A stretch of DNA of 64,000 nt, from positions 1 through 64,000 of the forward strand of contig NZ_JACEZS010000029.1 in NCBI RefSeq assembly GCF_014042365.1, read 5' to 3'. The first letter of the stretch is position 1; each line of letters begins with the position of its first letter. The stretch is from Rugamonas fusca (GTDB taxonomy: Bacteria; Pseudomonadota; Gammaproteobacteria; Burkholderiales; Burkholderiaceae_D). The position numbers were made by a program, and so were the translations under genes. The notes under the pieces are model-generated. The model saw only the letters and a program-made list of their open reading frames with translations, was not told the DNA's origin and searched no databases. Below, piece by piece: positions 47,053 to 63,841 of this stretch.

Positions 47053-48216
47053 ATGTTTGCCTTTTTGGAACGTTGGCTGCCTGCCCCGCACACGGCAAGC
47101 CGTAGCGAGCGCTTGCGCGCGTGCGCGGGCGCGGCCGCCGGCCTGCTGCTGACCGGACTGGTTGGCCATTTCATCCTGGCCCGTGACGGCATCAGCCTGT
47201 TCTTCGTCGCACCGATGGGCGCCTCGGCCGTGCTGCTGTTCGCCTTGCCGGCCAGCCCGCTGGCCCAGCCATGGTCGGTGATCGGCGGCAATGTCGTGTC
47301 CGGCCTGGTCGGCGTGGCCTGCGTGCACTGGCTGGGCGCCAGCGTGCCGGTGGCCGCGCTGGCCGGCTGCCTGGCCATCGCCGCCATGTTCGCGCTGCGC
47401 TGCCTGCATCCACCGGGCGGCGCCGTGGCCCTGACGACCGTGATCGGCGGTCCGGCCGTGCTCGGCGCCGGTTTCCATTTCCCGCTGGTGACGGTGCTGT
47501 TCAATTGCGTGGTGCTGGTCGGCGCGGCCGTGCTGTACAACAACCTGACGGGCCGCCGCTATCCCCACACCCAGCAAACCCCGCATCCCCATCCGCACGC
47601 GACGGCCGACGCCGTGCCGACCGCGCGCCTGGGCTTTGCGCCGGAAGACCTGGACGCCGTGCTGCGCGAATACAACCAGGTGCTGGACGTGAGCCGCGAC
47701 GACCTGGAGGCGCTGTTCCTGCAGACGGAGCAGCGGGCCTACGGCCGCCGCTTCGGCATCATCAGTTGCACCGACATCATGTCGAAGGATGTGATCACGG
47801 CCGAGTTCGGCACTGGGCTGGACCAGGCCTGGCGCGACATGCGCGGCCACAAGGTGGCGTCGCTGCCCGTGCTGAACCGGGCGCGGCGCGTGATCGGCAT
47901 CGTGACCCAGGGCGACTTCCTCGAACATGGAGGACTGGACGACTATCGCGGCGTGCGGCAGCGCCTGCGCCAGTTCCTGCGCCCCAGCGGCTTGACCCAT
48001 ACGGAAAAGGCGGAAGTGGTGGGCCAGATCATGCGCAGCAAGCCCGTCACGGCGCGGCTGGATACACCCATCGTCGACCTGGTGCCGCTGATGGCCGATG
48101 TCGGCTTCCATCACATCCCTATCGTCGACGAAGAGGAGCGATTTGCCGGCATCGTGACGCAATCGGACCTGGTCGCCGCGCTCTACGAGAGCCGCTTCGC
48201 GCGCGAGGCGGCCTGA
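47053..48216 (+). CDS. HPP family membrane protein with tandem CBS domains
   Basis: The 387-residue protein has four or more hydrophobic segments in its first 165 residues. It carries the family signature LHPPGGAVAL and the MGASAVLLF stretch of HPP proteins. A His/Pro-rich linker (PHTQQTPHPHPHA) follows, then a pair of CBS domains (IMSKDVITAEFGTGL ... IGIVTQGDFL; IMRSKPVTARLDTPI ... FAGIVTQSDLVAAL) that may bind adenine nucleotides. HPP proteins in plants and cyanobacteria carry nitrite, but bacterial CBS-bearing forms are uncharacterised. It lies 56 nt after the Lrp-family gene and could be co-transcribed. Confidence 0.85.
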   Translation: MFAFLERWLPAPHTASRSERLRACAGAAAGLLLTGLVGHFILARDGISLFFVAPMGASAVLLFALPASPLAQPWSVIGGNVVSGLVGVACVHWLGASVPVAALAGCLAIAAMFALRCLHPPGGAVALTTVIGGPAVLGAGFHFPLVTVLFNCVVLVGAAVLYNNLTGRRYPHTQQTPHPHPHATADAVPTARLGFAPEDLDAVLREYNQVLDVSRDDLEALFLQTEQRAYGRRFGIISCTDIMSKDVITAEFGTGLDQAWRDMRGHKVASLPVLNRARRVIGIVTQGDFLEHGGLDDYRGVRQRLRQFLRPSGLTHTEKAEVVGQIMRSKPVTARLDTPIVDLVPLMADVGFHHIPIVDEEERFAGIVTQSDLVAALYESRFAREAA

Positions 48217-48311
48217 TCGCCGCGCCATAAATTGTTGGGCAGGCGGGACACGATGGCGTATGCTTAGCGCCGTTTTGACCTATCCCCGACAATTCAGATC
48301 AGGAAACGAAT

Positions 48312-50168
48312 ATGACGCACCACCTCCGCTTCATGCTTGCTCCCTTGGCCGCCGCCGTGGCCCTGGCCTGCGCACCGCTGGGCCATGCCGCCGAGCACGC
48401 CGTTACCCCGGCCGTGCAAGCCACCCAGGCCGTTCCCGCCACCACGCCAGCCGCCGTGCACAAGCAACTGCTGGCCCTGGCCGACAGGTACTACCAGGCC
48501 ACGGCCCGCTTCGAGCCGATCGGCGCGACGGAAAACGGCGACAACCGCTTCGATGACCAGCTGGGCCTGAGCATCGCGCCCGCCAACCGCGCCAAACAGT
48601 TCGCGCTGTACCACCAGTACCGCAAGCAACTGGCCGCCATTCCGCGCGCGCAGCTGGACCGCGGCGACCGCATCAACTACGACATTCTCGCCTTCGAGCT
48701 GCATGGCCTGCTGGCGATGGAACGATTCCCCGAGCACCTGTTGCCGATCAACCAGATGGACAGTGTGCCCGTGATGCTGGCCAACTATGCGGGCGGCGAA
48801 GCATCGCAACCGATAGGCACCGTGGCGCAGTATGACGCCTACCTGAGCCGCGTGTCGCAACTGCCGGCCTGGATCGATCAAGCCATCGCCAACATGCGCG
48901 AAGGCATGCGCAAGGGCGTGACCCAGCCCAAGGCCATCATGGTGTCGGCCCTGCCGCAGTTCCAGAAACTGGTGAGCGCCACGCCGGAAACGAACATCTA
49001 CTACACGCCCATCACCAAGCTGCCCGCCACGTTCGCCGACGCCGACAAGCAGCGCCTGACGGCCGCCTACCGCAGCACGGTGGCCGACAAGGTGATGCCG
49101 GCCCTGGCCCGCCTGGCCACCTTCCTGGAGAAGGAATACATCCCGGCCTGCCGTACCACGACCGGCCTCGGCAAACTGCCGGATGGCATGGCCTGGTACC
49201 AGGCCCGTGTCGCCAACCAGACCACAACGTCGCTCAACCCCGAGCAAATCCACGCGATCGGCCTGCGTGAAGTGGCGACCATCCAGCACGAATTCGAACT
49301 GCTGGGTCCGAAACTGGGCTATACCGGCCCCGCTTCCGGCCTGCCCGTGTGGGTGGCGCAGCAGGACAAGTTCCGCCCGTTCAAGACGGAAGAGGAAGTC
49401 CAGGCCGTCTACCACAAGCTCAATGACGTGCTCGACACCAAGCTGCCGCAACTGTTCACGCTGGTGCCCAAGGCCAAGCTGGACCTGCGGCTGGAACCGG
49501 AACTGAGCCGCGCGACGGCGTCCGACCACTACACGGCGCCGGCCGGCGACGGTTCGCGTCCGGGCGTGTTCTGGTCCGTCGTCAACGATCCGACCAAGTA
49601 CGGCAGCACGGGCATGACGACGCTGTTCCTGCACGAAGGCAAGCCCGGCCACCACTTCCATATCGCCCTGATGCAGGAATTGAACCTGCCAGACTTCCGC
49701 AAGTACGGCGGCAACAATGCCTACACGGAAGGCTGGGCCTTGTATGCGGAAACGCTGGGTAAGGAAATGGGCTTGTTCGACGATCCGGCCCAATACTTCG
49801 GCCACCTGAACGATGCCCTGCTGCGCGCCGTGCGCCTGGTGGTGGACACCGGCATGCACGCCAAGGGCTGGACGCGCGAACAAAGCATCCAGTACATGCA
49901 CGATACACTCGGTTACGATGAAGTGGCCAAGAGCGAGACGGAACGCTACATGGCGTGGCCGGCCCAGGCGCTCGGCTACCGGATCGGCATGCTGAAGATC
50001 GTCGAACTGCGCCAGCGGGCCGCCGCCGCGTTAGGCGACAAGTTCAGCCTGCCGAAGTTCCACGAAGCCGTGCTGGGCGATGGCACCCTGCCGCTGGCCT
50101 TGCTGGAACAGAAGATCGACAACTGGATCGCGAGCCAGAAACAGGCGCAACAACAGGCGCAACACTAA
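48312..50168 (+). CDS. DUF885 family secreted protein, probable metallopeptidase fold
   Basis: The 618-residue protein has a signal peptide (MTHHLRFMLAPLAAAVALACAPLGHA), so it is periplasmic or, through the LACA lipobox-like site, possibly lipid-anchored. The DUF885 hallmark LFLHEGKPGHHFHIALM resembles a HExxxH-type metal site, with a second conserved segment YTEGWALYAETL. Substrates of this family are mostly unknown, although a relation to carboxypeptidase-like enzymes is accepted. The C-terminus is Gln-rich (KQAQQQAQH). A clean terminator follows. Confidence 0.85.
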   Translation: MTHHLRFMLAPLAAAVALACAPLGHAAEHAVTPAVQATQAVPATTPAAVHKQLLALADRYYQATARFEPIGATENGDNRFDDQLGLSIAPANRAKQFALYHQYRKQLAAIPRAQLDRGDRINYDILAFELHGLLAMERFPEHLLPINQMDSVPVMLANYAGGEASQPIGTVAQYDAYLSRVSQLPAWIDQAIANMREGMRKGVTQPKAIMVSALPQFQKLVSATPETNIYYTPITKLPATFADADKQRLTAAYRSTVADKVMPALARLATFLEKEYIPACRTTTGLGKLPDGMAWYQARVANQTTTSLNPEQIHAIGLREVATIQHEFELLGPKLGYTGPASGLPVWVAQQDKFRPFKTEEEVQAVYHKLNDVLDTKLPQLFTLVPKAKLDLRLEPELSRATASDHYTAPAGDGSRPGVFWSVVNDPTKYGSTGMTTLFLHEGKPGHHFHIALMQELNLPDFRKYGGNNAYTEGWALYAETLGKEMGLFDDPAQYFGHLNDALLRAVRLVVDTGMHAKGWTREQSIQYMHDTLGYDEVAKSETERYMAWPAQALGYRIGMLKIVELRQRAAAALGDKFSLPKFHEAVLGDGTLPLALLEQKIDNWIASQKQAQQQAQH

Positions 50169-50185
50169 GCTGCCGCGGCGCGACG

Positions 50186-50219
50186 GGAACGGTTTCCGAC
50201 AGGGACCGTTCCTTTTTTT
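50186..50219 (+). terminator. Intrinsic terminator of the DUF885 gene
   Basis: GGAACGGT (50186-50193) and ACCGTTCC (50205-50212) form a perfect 8-bp stem, followed by seven Ts (50213-50219). It lies 12 nt before the stop of the convergent Mpo1-like gene. Confidence 0.9.
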
Positions 50220-50231
50220 ATGGGCAGGCGA

Positions 50232-50552
50232 TTACCAGCGCACGCGCCCCGTCAACATATCGCGGAACATGACCCAGTCGCCCAGCAGGCTGTAGAACGG
50301 ATAGGTGAATGTGGCGGGCCGGTTATGTTCGAAGAAGAAATGGCCGACCCACGCGAAACCATAACCAATCACAGGCAGCGACCACAGTAAAGCCAGATCG
50401 CCGCTGGCCGCGCTGATACCCACCATCAGGATAATCAAGCTGGAACCGATAAAGTGCAGGCGGCGGCAAATGGGATGGCGATGCTCGCTTAAATAGTAGG
50501 GATAAAACTCACGGAAAGTCTTGTAGCGCGTTTGCGGCAAATCTGCTTCCAT
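50232..50552 (-). CDS. Mpo1-like (DUF962) small membrane protein
   Basis: The 106-residue protein carries YYLSEHRHPICRRLHFIG and GYGFAWVGHFFFEHNRPATF, the conserved His pattern of DUF962/Mpo1, with two hydrophobic segments (about 35-70). In yeast, Mpo1 is an Fe2+-dependent dioxygenase that alpha-oxidises phytosphingosine-derived fatty acids. The bacterial function is not established. Its ATG directly follows the TAA of the upstream regulator gene, so the two are translationally coupled. Confidence 0.88.
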   Translation of the reverse strand: MEADLPQTRYKTFREFYPYYLSEHRHPICRRLHFIGSSLIILMVGISAASGDLALLWSLPVIGYGFAWVGHFFFEHNRPATFTYPFYSLLGDWVMFRDMLTGRVRW

Positions 50553-51212
50553 TTATATTCCCGGTGGCTGGTTAATATTCTGAAATTGACGCCATTTCGC
50601 ATCCGCTTCGATTCCTGCATCACCCAGTATTATCTTGTCCAGGTCGGATTCATCACCCAGTACAAATAACTTCTTGTCCCGCAGCACCTGAATAATAAAA
50701 CCCTGCTGCTCGCGCAGGCGGCGACGGAAATCGGGCACGGAATAAAGATTGGGGTTGATCTTGCGGCGTAATAAGCGCTCAGCCATAGGCAGGCGCGATA
50801 ACAATTCACCGTAGCTGGTGTTATCGCCGATTAATAGTAACTCGACCGGCGTATCGAGCACCTCCTGCTCCTTGGCCGTAGCGCCATATACAAACGCGAC
50901 ATTCAACACCCGTTGCAACGGCACCAGCGCCGCGCGCAGTACGCTGACCAGGCCGAAGCTCTTTTTAACCAGGCTGCTTAATTCCTCATAGACCGGCGAT
51001 TCCTTGTTCGGCCGGAACCGGCGCACGTTGCCAATGCGCTCGGAGACGATCAGACCCGCATCGTGCAAGCGCTTCAACTCGCGCTGGGCCGAGGCGCTGC
51101 CCAGCCCGGTCAGCCGCATGATCTCGTTCAAGTGAAAACCGTCGTTGACGCGGACAAACAGCAGTCCCAGCAGCTTTTGCTGGGCGGGCGTGAAGAGGGC
51201 TTGGGCGATCAT
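50553..51212 (-). CDS. Winged-helix regulator fused to a nucleotidyltransferase-like domain
   Basis: The 219-residue protein has an N-terminal winged helix (FVRVNDGFHLNEIMRLTGLGSASAQRELKRL) of ArsR/MarR type. A domain resembling MNT/KNTase-type nucleotidyltransferases follows, seen in VLNVAFVYGATAKEQEVLDTPVELLLIGD. The usual G[GS]x9-13DxD pattern of active transferases is altered: YGATA stands in the GS position and the DxD is not clean, so it is probably non-catalytic. The start ATG is at 51212. Base composition is more AT-rich than its neighbours, hinting at acquisition. The target is unknown; Mpo1-like is co-transcribed. Confidence 0.75.
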   Translation of the reverse strand: MIAQALFTPAQQKLLGLLFVRVNDGFHLNEIMRLTGLGSASAQRELKRLHDAGLIVSERIGNVRRFRPNKESPVYEELSSLVKKSFGLVSVLRAALVPLQRVLNVAFVYGATAKEQEVLDTPVELLLIGDNTSYGELLSRLPMAERLLRRKINPNLYSVPDFRRRLREQQGFIIQVLRDKKLFVLGDESDLDKIILGDAGIEADAKWRQFQNINQPPGI

Positions 51213-51390
51213 GCGCCAAATCTTAGCATGGATATACCAGTATCTAGCACAACGGCCGTGCATTTATCGCAAAAGCGCATAGACCCGCGTTGCGCGTGCA
51301 CCAGCACTGAAGGCGGCGACGGCGAGCCGATCACCAGCCCCCCTGGCCCGTGGCGTAGCCTACAGGACGTGCCTGGAAATCGGCCCTCGG

Positions 51391-51798
51391 ACTAATCCGG
51401 TCTAATTCAATGGGATTTCGGCTAATTGAGTCTAGAATCCGCAGATCGCAATCTAAACCAGTCCCAAAAATCGGAGCCAGAATCTAATTCAGACGATTTC
51501 CAGGACACGAAAATCTAAAACGCACCACAATATCGTTCTGTTGTTCAAGTTTTAGACAATTTTCGGCTGCACGCCCCCGCGCCTTGTGTTTTCTTTAGTA
51601 AATATTTTCAATGAAACACTAGGCAAAATCAGTCTAAAAATTTAATTTCGGAACGGATTTATAGACGCTTTTAGATTTTCGCAGTCAAAAATGAGACCGA
51701 ATTAGATGCACTGACCTATTTTATGGACCATTTTAGACCGGCGTCTCCAAATTTCAGCGCGAATTAGACTATAGCCGCGCGGATTAGACTGAATTGGT
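51391..51798. repeat. Mirror-symmetric array of TCTAA/TTAGA sites (unknown element)
   Basis: Forward sites [TG]CTAA begin at 51401, 51421, 51452, 51483 and 51514. Reverse sites TTAGA begin at 51671, 51702, 51733, 51764 and 51784. The spacings are 20-31-31-31 and 31-31-31-20. Two inner sites, TTAGA at 51552 and TCTAA at 51633, obey the same symmetry. Every site pair sums to 103189, that is, mirror symmetry about 51594.5. Aligned without gaps, the two halves are about 60 percent identical by hand count; 51508-51520 has an exact 13-nt inverted partner at 51669-51681. This suggests ends of a small transposon-like element or a protein-binding array. Confidence 0.9.
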
Positions 51799-51873
51799 AC
51801 TAGCCTCGGAATCGGCACGGTACACCCTCTGCTATTCTTAGGCACGCCACCCGCCGTAAAATCAGACGAAAAA

Positions 51874-51897
51874 AAACGGCACCCGCAGGTGCCGTTT
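51874..51897 (-). terminator. Intrinsic terminator of the rpoBC operon
   Basis: On the minus strand AAACGGCACC and GGTGCCGTTT form a 10-bp stem with a TGCG loop, followed by a run of eight Ts (plus-strand A-run 51869-51876). It begins about 20 nt beyond the rpoC stop. Confidence 0.92.
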
Positions 51898-51918
51898 CTT
51901 GTTTGCCGTGAAGCGCGA

Positions 51919-56154
<4,236 letters not shown>

Positions 56155-56204
56155 GTATCACTCCAGAGGTGATTAAATTTCGTATTACCTGAGACTACAT
56201 TGCC

Positions 56205-56273
56205 GGGCAGGAAAACCGGGGACGGACCCCGATTTCCTGCGGAAATTGGGGTCCGTCCCCGGTTTTCCTGCCC
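56205..56273. repeat. 33-bp-arm palindrome between rpoB and rpoC
   Basis: Arms at 56205-56237 and 56241-56273 pair over 33 positions with only one G-T pair, around a 3-nt loop TGC. The core GGGGACGGACCCC resembles short intergenic repeats known in proteobacterial genomes. It lacks a T-run in the rpoB to rpoC direction, so it would make a very stable hairpin in the transcript without being an intrinsic terminator. Confidence 0.95.
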
Positions 56274-56319
56274 CTTGTGCATCTCAAACCAAATGACAGT
56301 CGCCTCAGCAGGCTGTCGT

Positions 56320-60432
<4,113 letters not shown>

Positions 60433-60603
60433 TCCGTGAGTGACAGAAAGGATAGAAAGTTCAGGTTTTGCTTGTATATCAGCAGCGTCGGCTGCGTGTC
60501 ACACAGACGAAACCTCAAGGCTCTACCATTTCCAGCTGATTCAATGAACTGCGTACTTCGGTAACGTAGTAAAAACGCTACAAATACGACAAAGACGACA
60601 AAG

Positions 60604-60655
60604 GAGCCAAAGCCGGATAACCCCCTTCGCAGGGGGAAATCCGCAGCTTTGGCTC
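60604..60655 (-). other. Attenuator-like hairpin between rplL and rpoB
   Basis: GAGCCAAAG (60604-60612) pairs with CTTTGGCTC (60647-60655). Inner segments CGGAT/ATCCG and CCCCCT/AGGGGG extend the stem around a TTCGC loop, about 22 bp with small bulges. Only a weak T-rich stretch follows. E. coli also has a partial terminator and an RNase III site between rplL and rpoB. Confidence 0.7.
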
Positions 60656-60690
60656 GTGGCGCTAAGAAAACTAGCCGCCGTACTACAGTA

Positions 60691-61068
60691 TTACTTCAGG
60701 TCGGCCTTGGCGCCAGCTTCTTCCAGCTTCTTCTTAGCGGCTTCAGCGTCAGCTTTCGACAGGGCTTCTTTCACGGTCTTCGGTGCGCCGTCGACCAGGT
60801 CTTTCGCTTCTTTCAGACCCAGGCCGGTGATTTCGCGCACGGCTTTAATCACGCCAACTTTGTTCGCGCCCACTTCGGACAGAACCAGGTTGAACTCGGT
60901 TTGCTCTTCAGCAGCAGCTGCGCCGCCGGCTGCGCCGCCAGCTGCAGGAGCAGCCATTGCAGCGGCCGAAACGCCGAACTTCTCTTCGAAAGCTTTGACC
61001 AGTTCGTTCAGGTCCATTACGGACATTTCGCTCACTGCGTTCAGGATGTCGTCTTTGCTAATTGCCAT
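60691..61068 (-). CDS. rplL: 50S ribosomal protein L7/L12
   Basis: L7/L12 forms the flexible stalk that recruits translation GTPases. The 125-residue protein begins [16 protein letters not shown]. It has the Ala/Gly hinge ([18 protein letters not shown]) and the C-terminal domain [22 protein letters not shown]. The upstream frame start four codons earlier is rejected because MAISKDDIL fits the family start. It is 66 nt after rplJ. Confidence 0.98.
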   Translation of the reverse strand: MAISKDDILNAVSEMSVMDLNELVKAFEEKFGVSAAAMAAPAAGGAAGGAAAAEEQTEFNLVLSEVGANKVGVIKAVREITGLGLKEAKDLVDGAPKTVKEALSKADAEAAKKKLEEAGAKADLK

Positions 61069-61134
61069 TTGAAACTCCAATAATTTTTTGATTCGTTAAA
61101 ACATCGATTGGTACTTGAGAAAAAACCGGCCAGC

Positions 61135-61653
61135 TTACGCTGCGGCTTCCGCTTCCGCGGGAGCGCCTTCCGATTTCTTCGCCGCCAGAGCGGCCAGACC
61201 ACGTGCAAAGCCCGACACCGGAGCCAGCATAACGCCCAACAGCTGCGAGATGAGGACTTCACGGCTAGGAATGCTCGCCAGCGCGGCGACGGCAGCTTGA
61301 TCGAGCTGCTTGCCGGCGTAGTTACCTGCCTTGATGACCAGTTTGTCGTTGGTTTTAGCGAAGTCGTTGATGACTTTAGCTGCGGCAACGGCGTCGTCCG
61401 AGATCGAGTAGATCAGCGGACCGGTCATTTGATCGGCCAGGTTGGCGAACTGCGTGCCTTCGACGGAGCGACGAGCGAGGGTGTTTTTCAACACTCGCAG
61501 GTACACGCCTTGAGCGCGCGCTTTAGCACGAAGTTGCGTCAAGTGAGCAACCTGGATGCCACGATATTCGGCCACGACGATGGTTTGCGCAGTTGCTACT
61601 TTTGCGGAAACTTCGGCGACGACGGCCTTTTTGTCATTCAGATTGAGACCCAC
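61135..61653 (-). CDS. rplJ: 50S ribosomal protein L10
   Basis: L10 anchors the L7/L12 stalk to 23S rRNA and represses its own operon's translation. The 172-residue protein begins (G)TG-encoded [15 protein letters not shown]. The GTG at 61653 was chosen because AAGGAGG lies 6-7 nt upstream; a TTG at 61659 would overlap the ribosome binding site. Motifs include [19 protein letters not shown] and [12 protein letters not shown]. The leader region upstream is unusually long. Confidence 0.96.
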   Translation of the reverse strand: MGLNLNDKKAVVAEVSAKVATAQTIVVAEYRGIQVAHLTQLRAKARAQGVYLRVLKNTLARRSVEGTQFANLADQMTGPLIYSISDDAVAAAKVINDFAKTNDKLVIKAGNYAGKQLDQAAVAALASIPSREVLISQLLGVMLAPVSGFARGLAALAAKKSEGAPAEAEAAA

Positions 61654-61974
61654 GGTCAACCTCCTTAAATGATGTTCGGTGGACCTGACCCGTTGGCCAG
61701 GGACCTCGCATCGGTTCGAACACGGCGTCCGACGTTAAGAAGTACAGAACTGAGCGGATGAATTCACGCAGCATGGACTACAAAACTTGCTCGGGTACAC
61801 CATCTGCGTTGGGCGCCGCCCGGTTGCCCGGTTGGCTGCTTATCCTTCCGCATGTGCGATCACGGTCGGCCCAACGGTCTTTGATTGTCTGGCTGTGATA
61901 CAAATTGCATATCACAGCCAGCCCAAAGATGCGCCCCGCATAGCACGGGGACTTAATTCTTTACAGCTTAAAAC
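61654..61974 (-). promoter_or_regulatory. rplJL leader with inverted repeat
   Basis: The 321-nt gap between rplA and rplJ is the expected place of the L10 autoregulatory leader. It holds a perfect 12-bp inverted repeat CTGGCTGTGATA / TATCACAGCCAG (61889-61900, 61910-61921) with a 9-nt loop. It also has a smaller CCCCG/CGGGG hairpin near 61933-61950. No separate promoter could be assigned with confidence. Confidence 0.6.
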
Positions 61975-62670
61975 TTAGGCAGCCAGCGAAGCCTGGTCAA
62001 CACGGACGCCAGCGCCCATGGTCGACGAGATCGCCACTTTGCGCAGGTACACGCCCTTGCTGGTGGCTGGCTTGGCTTTGTTCAGCGCGTCGATCAGGGC
62101 AACCAGGTTGCTCTTCAGGTCGGCGTCGGTGAACGACTTGCGGCCGATGGTGGCGTGGATGATACCGGACTTGTCGGTACGGTATTGCACCTGGCCAGCT
62201 TTCGCGTTCTTCACGGCGGTCGCCACGTCAGGGGTCACGGTGCCCACCTTCGGGTTAGGCATCAGGCCGCGTGGGCCCAGGATCTGGCCCAGGGTACCGA
62301 CGATACGCATGGTGTCAGGCGAAGCGATGACGATGTCGAAAGGCATGTCGCCGGCTTTGACGCGCTCGGCCAGGTCTTCCATACCAACGACGTCGGCGCC
62401 GGCTGCCTTGGCAGCTTCAGCCTTTTCGCCCGAGGCGAACACGGCCACGCGCACGGTCTTGCCGGTGCCAGCTGGCAGCACGACGGAACCACGCACCACC
62501 TGGTCGGATTTCTTAGGATCCACACCCAGTTGCACAGCCACGTCGATCGATTCGTTGAACTTGGCGGTAGCCAGTTCCTTGATCAGGGCGACAGCGTTGT
62601 CGAACGGGTAAGCCTTGGTGCGGTCGACCTTGGCTTTGATTGCTTTAACGCGCTTGGACAGTTTTGCCAT
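61975..62670 (-). CDS. rplA: 50S ribosomal protein L1
   Basis: L1 forms the mobile stalk near the E site and represses the rplK-rplA mRNA. The 231-residue protein begins [20 protein letters not shown]. Family motifs are [22 protein letters not shown] and [16 protein letters not shown]. It starts 2 nt after the rplK stop, indicating coupling. Confidence 0.98.
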   Translation of the reverse strand: MAKLSKRVKAIKAKVDRTKAYPFDNAVALIKELATAKFNESIDVAVQLGVDPKKSDQVVRGSVVLPAGTGKTVRVAVFASGEKAEAAKAAGADVVGMEDLAERVKAGDMPFDIVIASPDTMRIVGTLGQILGPRGLMPNPKVGTVTPDVATAVKNAKAGQVQYRTDKSGIIHATIGRKSFTDADLKSNLVALIDALNKAKPATSKGVYLRKVAISSTMGAGVRVDQASLAA

Positions 62671-62672
62671 GA

Positions 62673-63104
62673 TTACAGGCCCTCCACCGTGATGCCCATC
62701 GAACGAGCGGAACCAGCGATGGTACGCACAGCGGCGTCCATGTCGGCAGCGGTCAGGTCCGGGGTCTTCAGTTTAGCGATTTCTTCAGCTTGCGCGCGGG
62801 TCAGCTTGCCCACCTTGTCGGTGTGCGGCTTGGCCGAGCCCTTGGTGATGCCCGAGTGCTTCTTGATCAGGTAGGTCGCAGGCGGGGTCTTCATCACGAA
62901 GGTGAACGACTTGTCGGCGAACGCGGTGATCACGACGGGGATCGGCATACCTGGTTCCATACCTTGGGTCTGGGCGTTGAACGCCTTGCAGAATTCCATG
63001 ATGTTCAGGCCGCGCTGACCCAGTGCTGGGCCGATCGGTGGGGATGGGTTTGCTTTACCAGCTGGCACTTGCAGCTTGATAAAACCAATGATTTTCTTTG
63101 CCAT
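62673..63104 (-). CDS. rplK: 50S ribosomal protein L11
   Basis: L11 binds the GTPase-associated region of 23S rRNA. The 143-residue protein begins [20 protein letters not shown], with [21 protein letters not shown] and the C-terminal [14 protein letters not shown] 15-residue upstream extension in the same frame is not homologous and lacks a ribosome binding site. Confidence 0.98.
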   Translation of the reverse strand: MAKKIIGFIKLQVPAGKANPSPPIGPALGQRGLNIMEFCKAFNAQTQGMEPGMPIPVVITAFADKSFTFVMKTPPATYLIKKHSGITKGSAKPHTDKVGKLTRAQAEEIAKLKTPDLTAADMDAAVRTIAGSARSMGITVEGL

Positions 63105-63217
63105 GATGGCTCCTATCGTTGGATTGAGTAGTAGCGCCCCGCGTGGCAATCGCTTGCCGTGGCGGGGCTCCTCTTAGTTGCCGGATACGCTGGACTGCCG
63201 CGCGCTCCGGTGGGCGC

Positions 63218-63841
63218 TTAGACTTTTTCGACCTGGCCGAACTCGAGTTCGACGGGGGTGGCGCGGCCGAAGATGGTGACCGAGACGCGCACCTTGGATT
63301 TCTCGTAGTTGACTTCTTCCACGTGGCCGTTGAAGTCGGTGAACGGACCATCCTTGATACGCACTTGCTCGCCCACTTCGTACAGCACCTTGGGACGGGG
63401 CTTCTCGACGCCTTCCTGCATCTGCTGCATGATCTTGTCGATTTCGCGGGCCGGGATCGGGGTCGGCTTGTTCGATTTGCCGCCGATAAAGCCGGTGACC
63501 TTGCTGGTGTTCTTCACCAGGTGCCAGGTTTCATCCGTCATTTCCATTTCCACCAGCACATAGCCGGGGAAGAATCGACGTTCGGTGACCGATTTCTGGC
63601 CGTTCTTGACTTCCACCACTTCCTCGGTGGGCACCAGGATCTGGCCGAACTGGTCTTGCATGCCGGCGCGTTCGACGCGCTCCATCAGCGCGCGCTGCAC
63701 GCTCTTTTCCATACCGGAATAGGCGTGCACGACGTACCAGCGCTTGTTCGAGACGGGGACGCTCACGGGCGTGCTAAGCTCAGCGCCAGCATCTTGTGCC
63801 GGATCATTGCCCGGCACGTCATCTTGCACATTTTCGCTCAT
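63218..63841 (-). CDS. nusG: Transcription termination/antitermination factor NusG
   Basis: NusG links RNA polymerase to Rho or to ribosomes. The 207-residue protein has an NGN domain ([20 protein letters not shown], ... [14 protein letters not shown]) and a KOW domain ([30 protein letters not shown]). The N-terminal 30 residues form an acidic extension ([19 protein letters not shown]) beyond the E. coli protein. The ATG overlaps the secE stop by one base (TAATG). Confidence 0.98.
   Translation of the reverse strand: MSENVQDDVPGNDPAQDAGAELSTPVSVPVSNKRWYVVHAYSGMEKSVQRALMERVERAGMQDQFGQILVPTEEVVEVKNGQKSVTERRFFPGYVLVEMEMTDETWHLVKNTSKVTGFIGGKSNKPTPIPAREIDKIMQQMQEGVEKPRPKVLYEVGEQVRIKDGPFTDFNGHVEEVNYEKSKVRVSVTIFGRATPVELEFGQVEKV

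Larger units (their letters stand above)
51213..51918. other. 706-nt noncoding region upstream of the NTase regulator and downstream of rpoC
   Basis: No credible gene is visible here. It holds a GC-rich stretch 51213-51390, the AT-rich mirror-symmetric array 51391-51798, and the rpoC terminator at 51874-51897. Confidence 0.8.

Noticed and set aside
51391-51798. CRISPR array
   Set aside because: The repeated motif is only 5-9 nt, spacers are not unique units of equal length between long repeats, orientation flips at the centre, and no cas genes are present.
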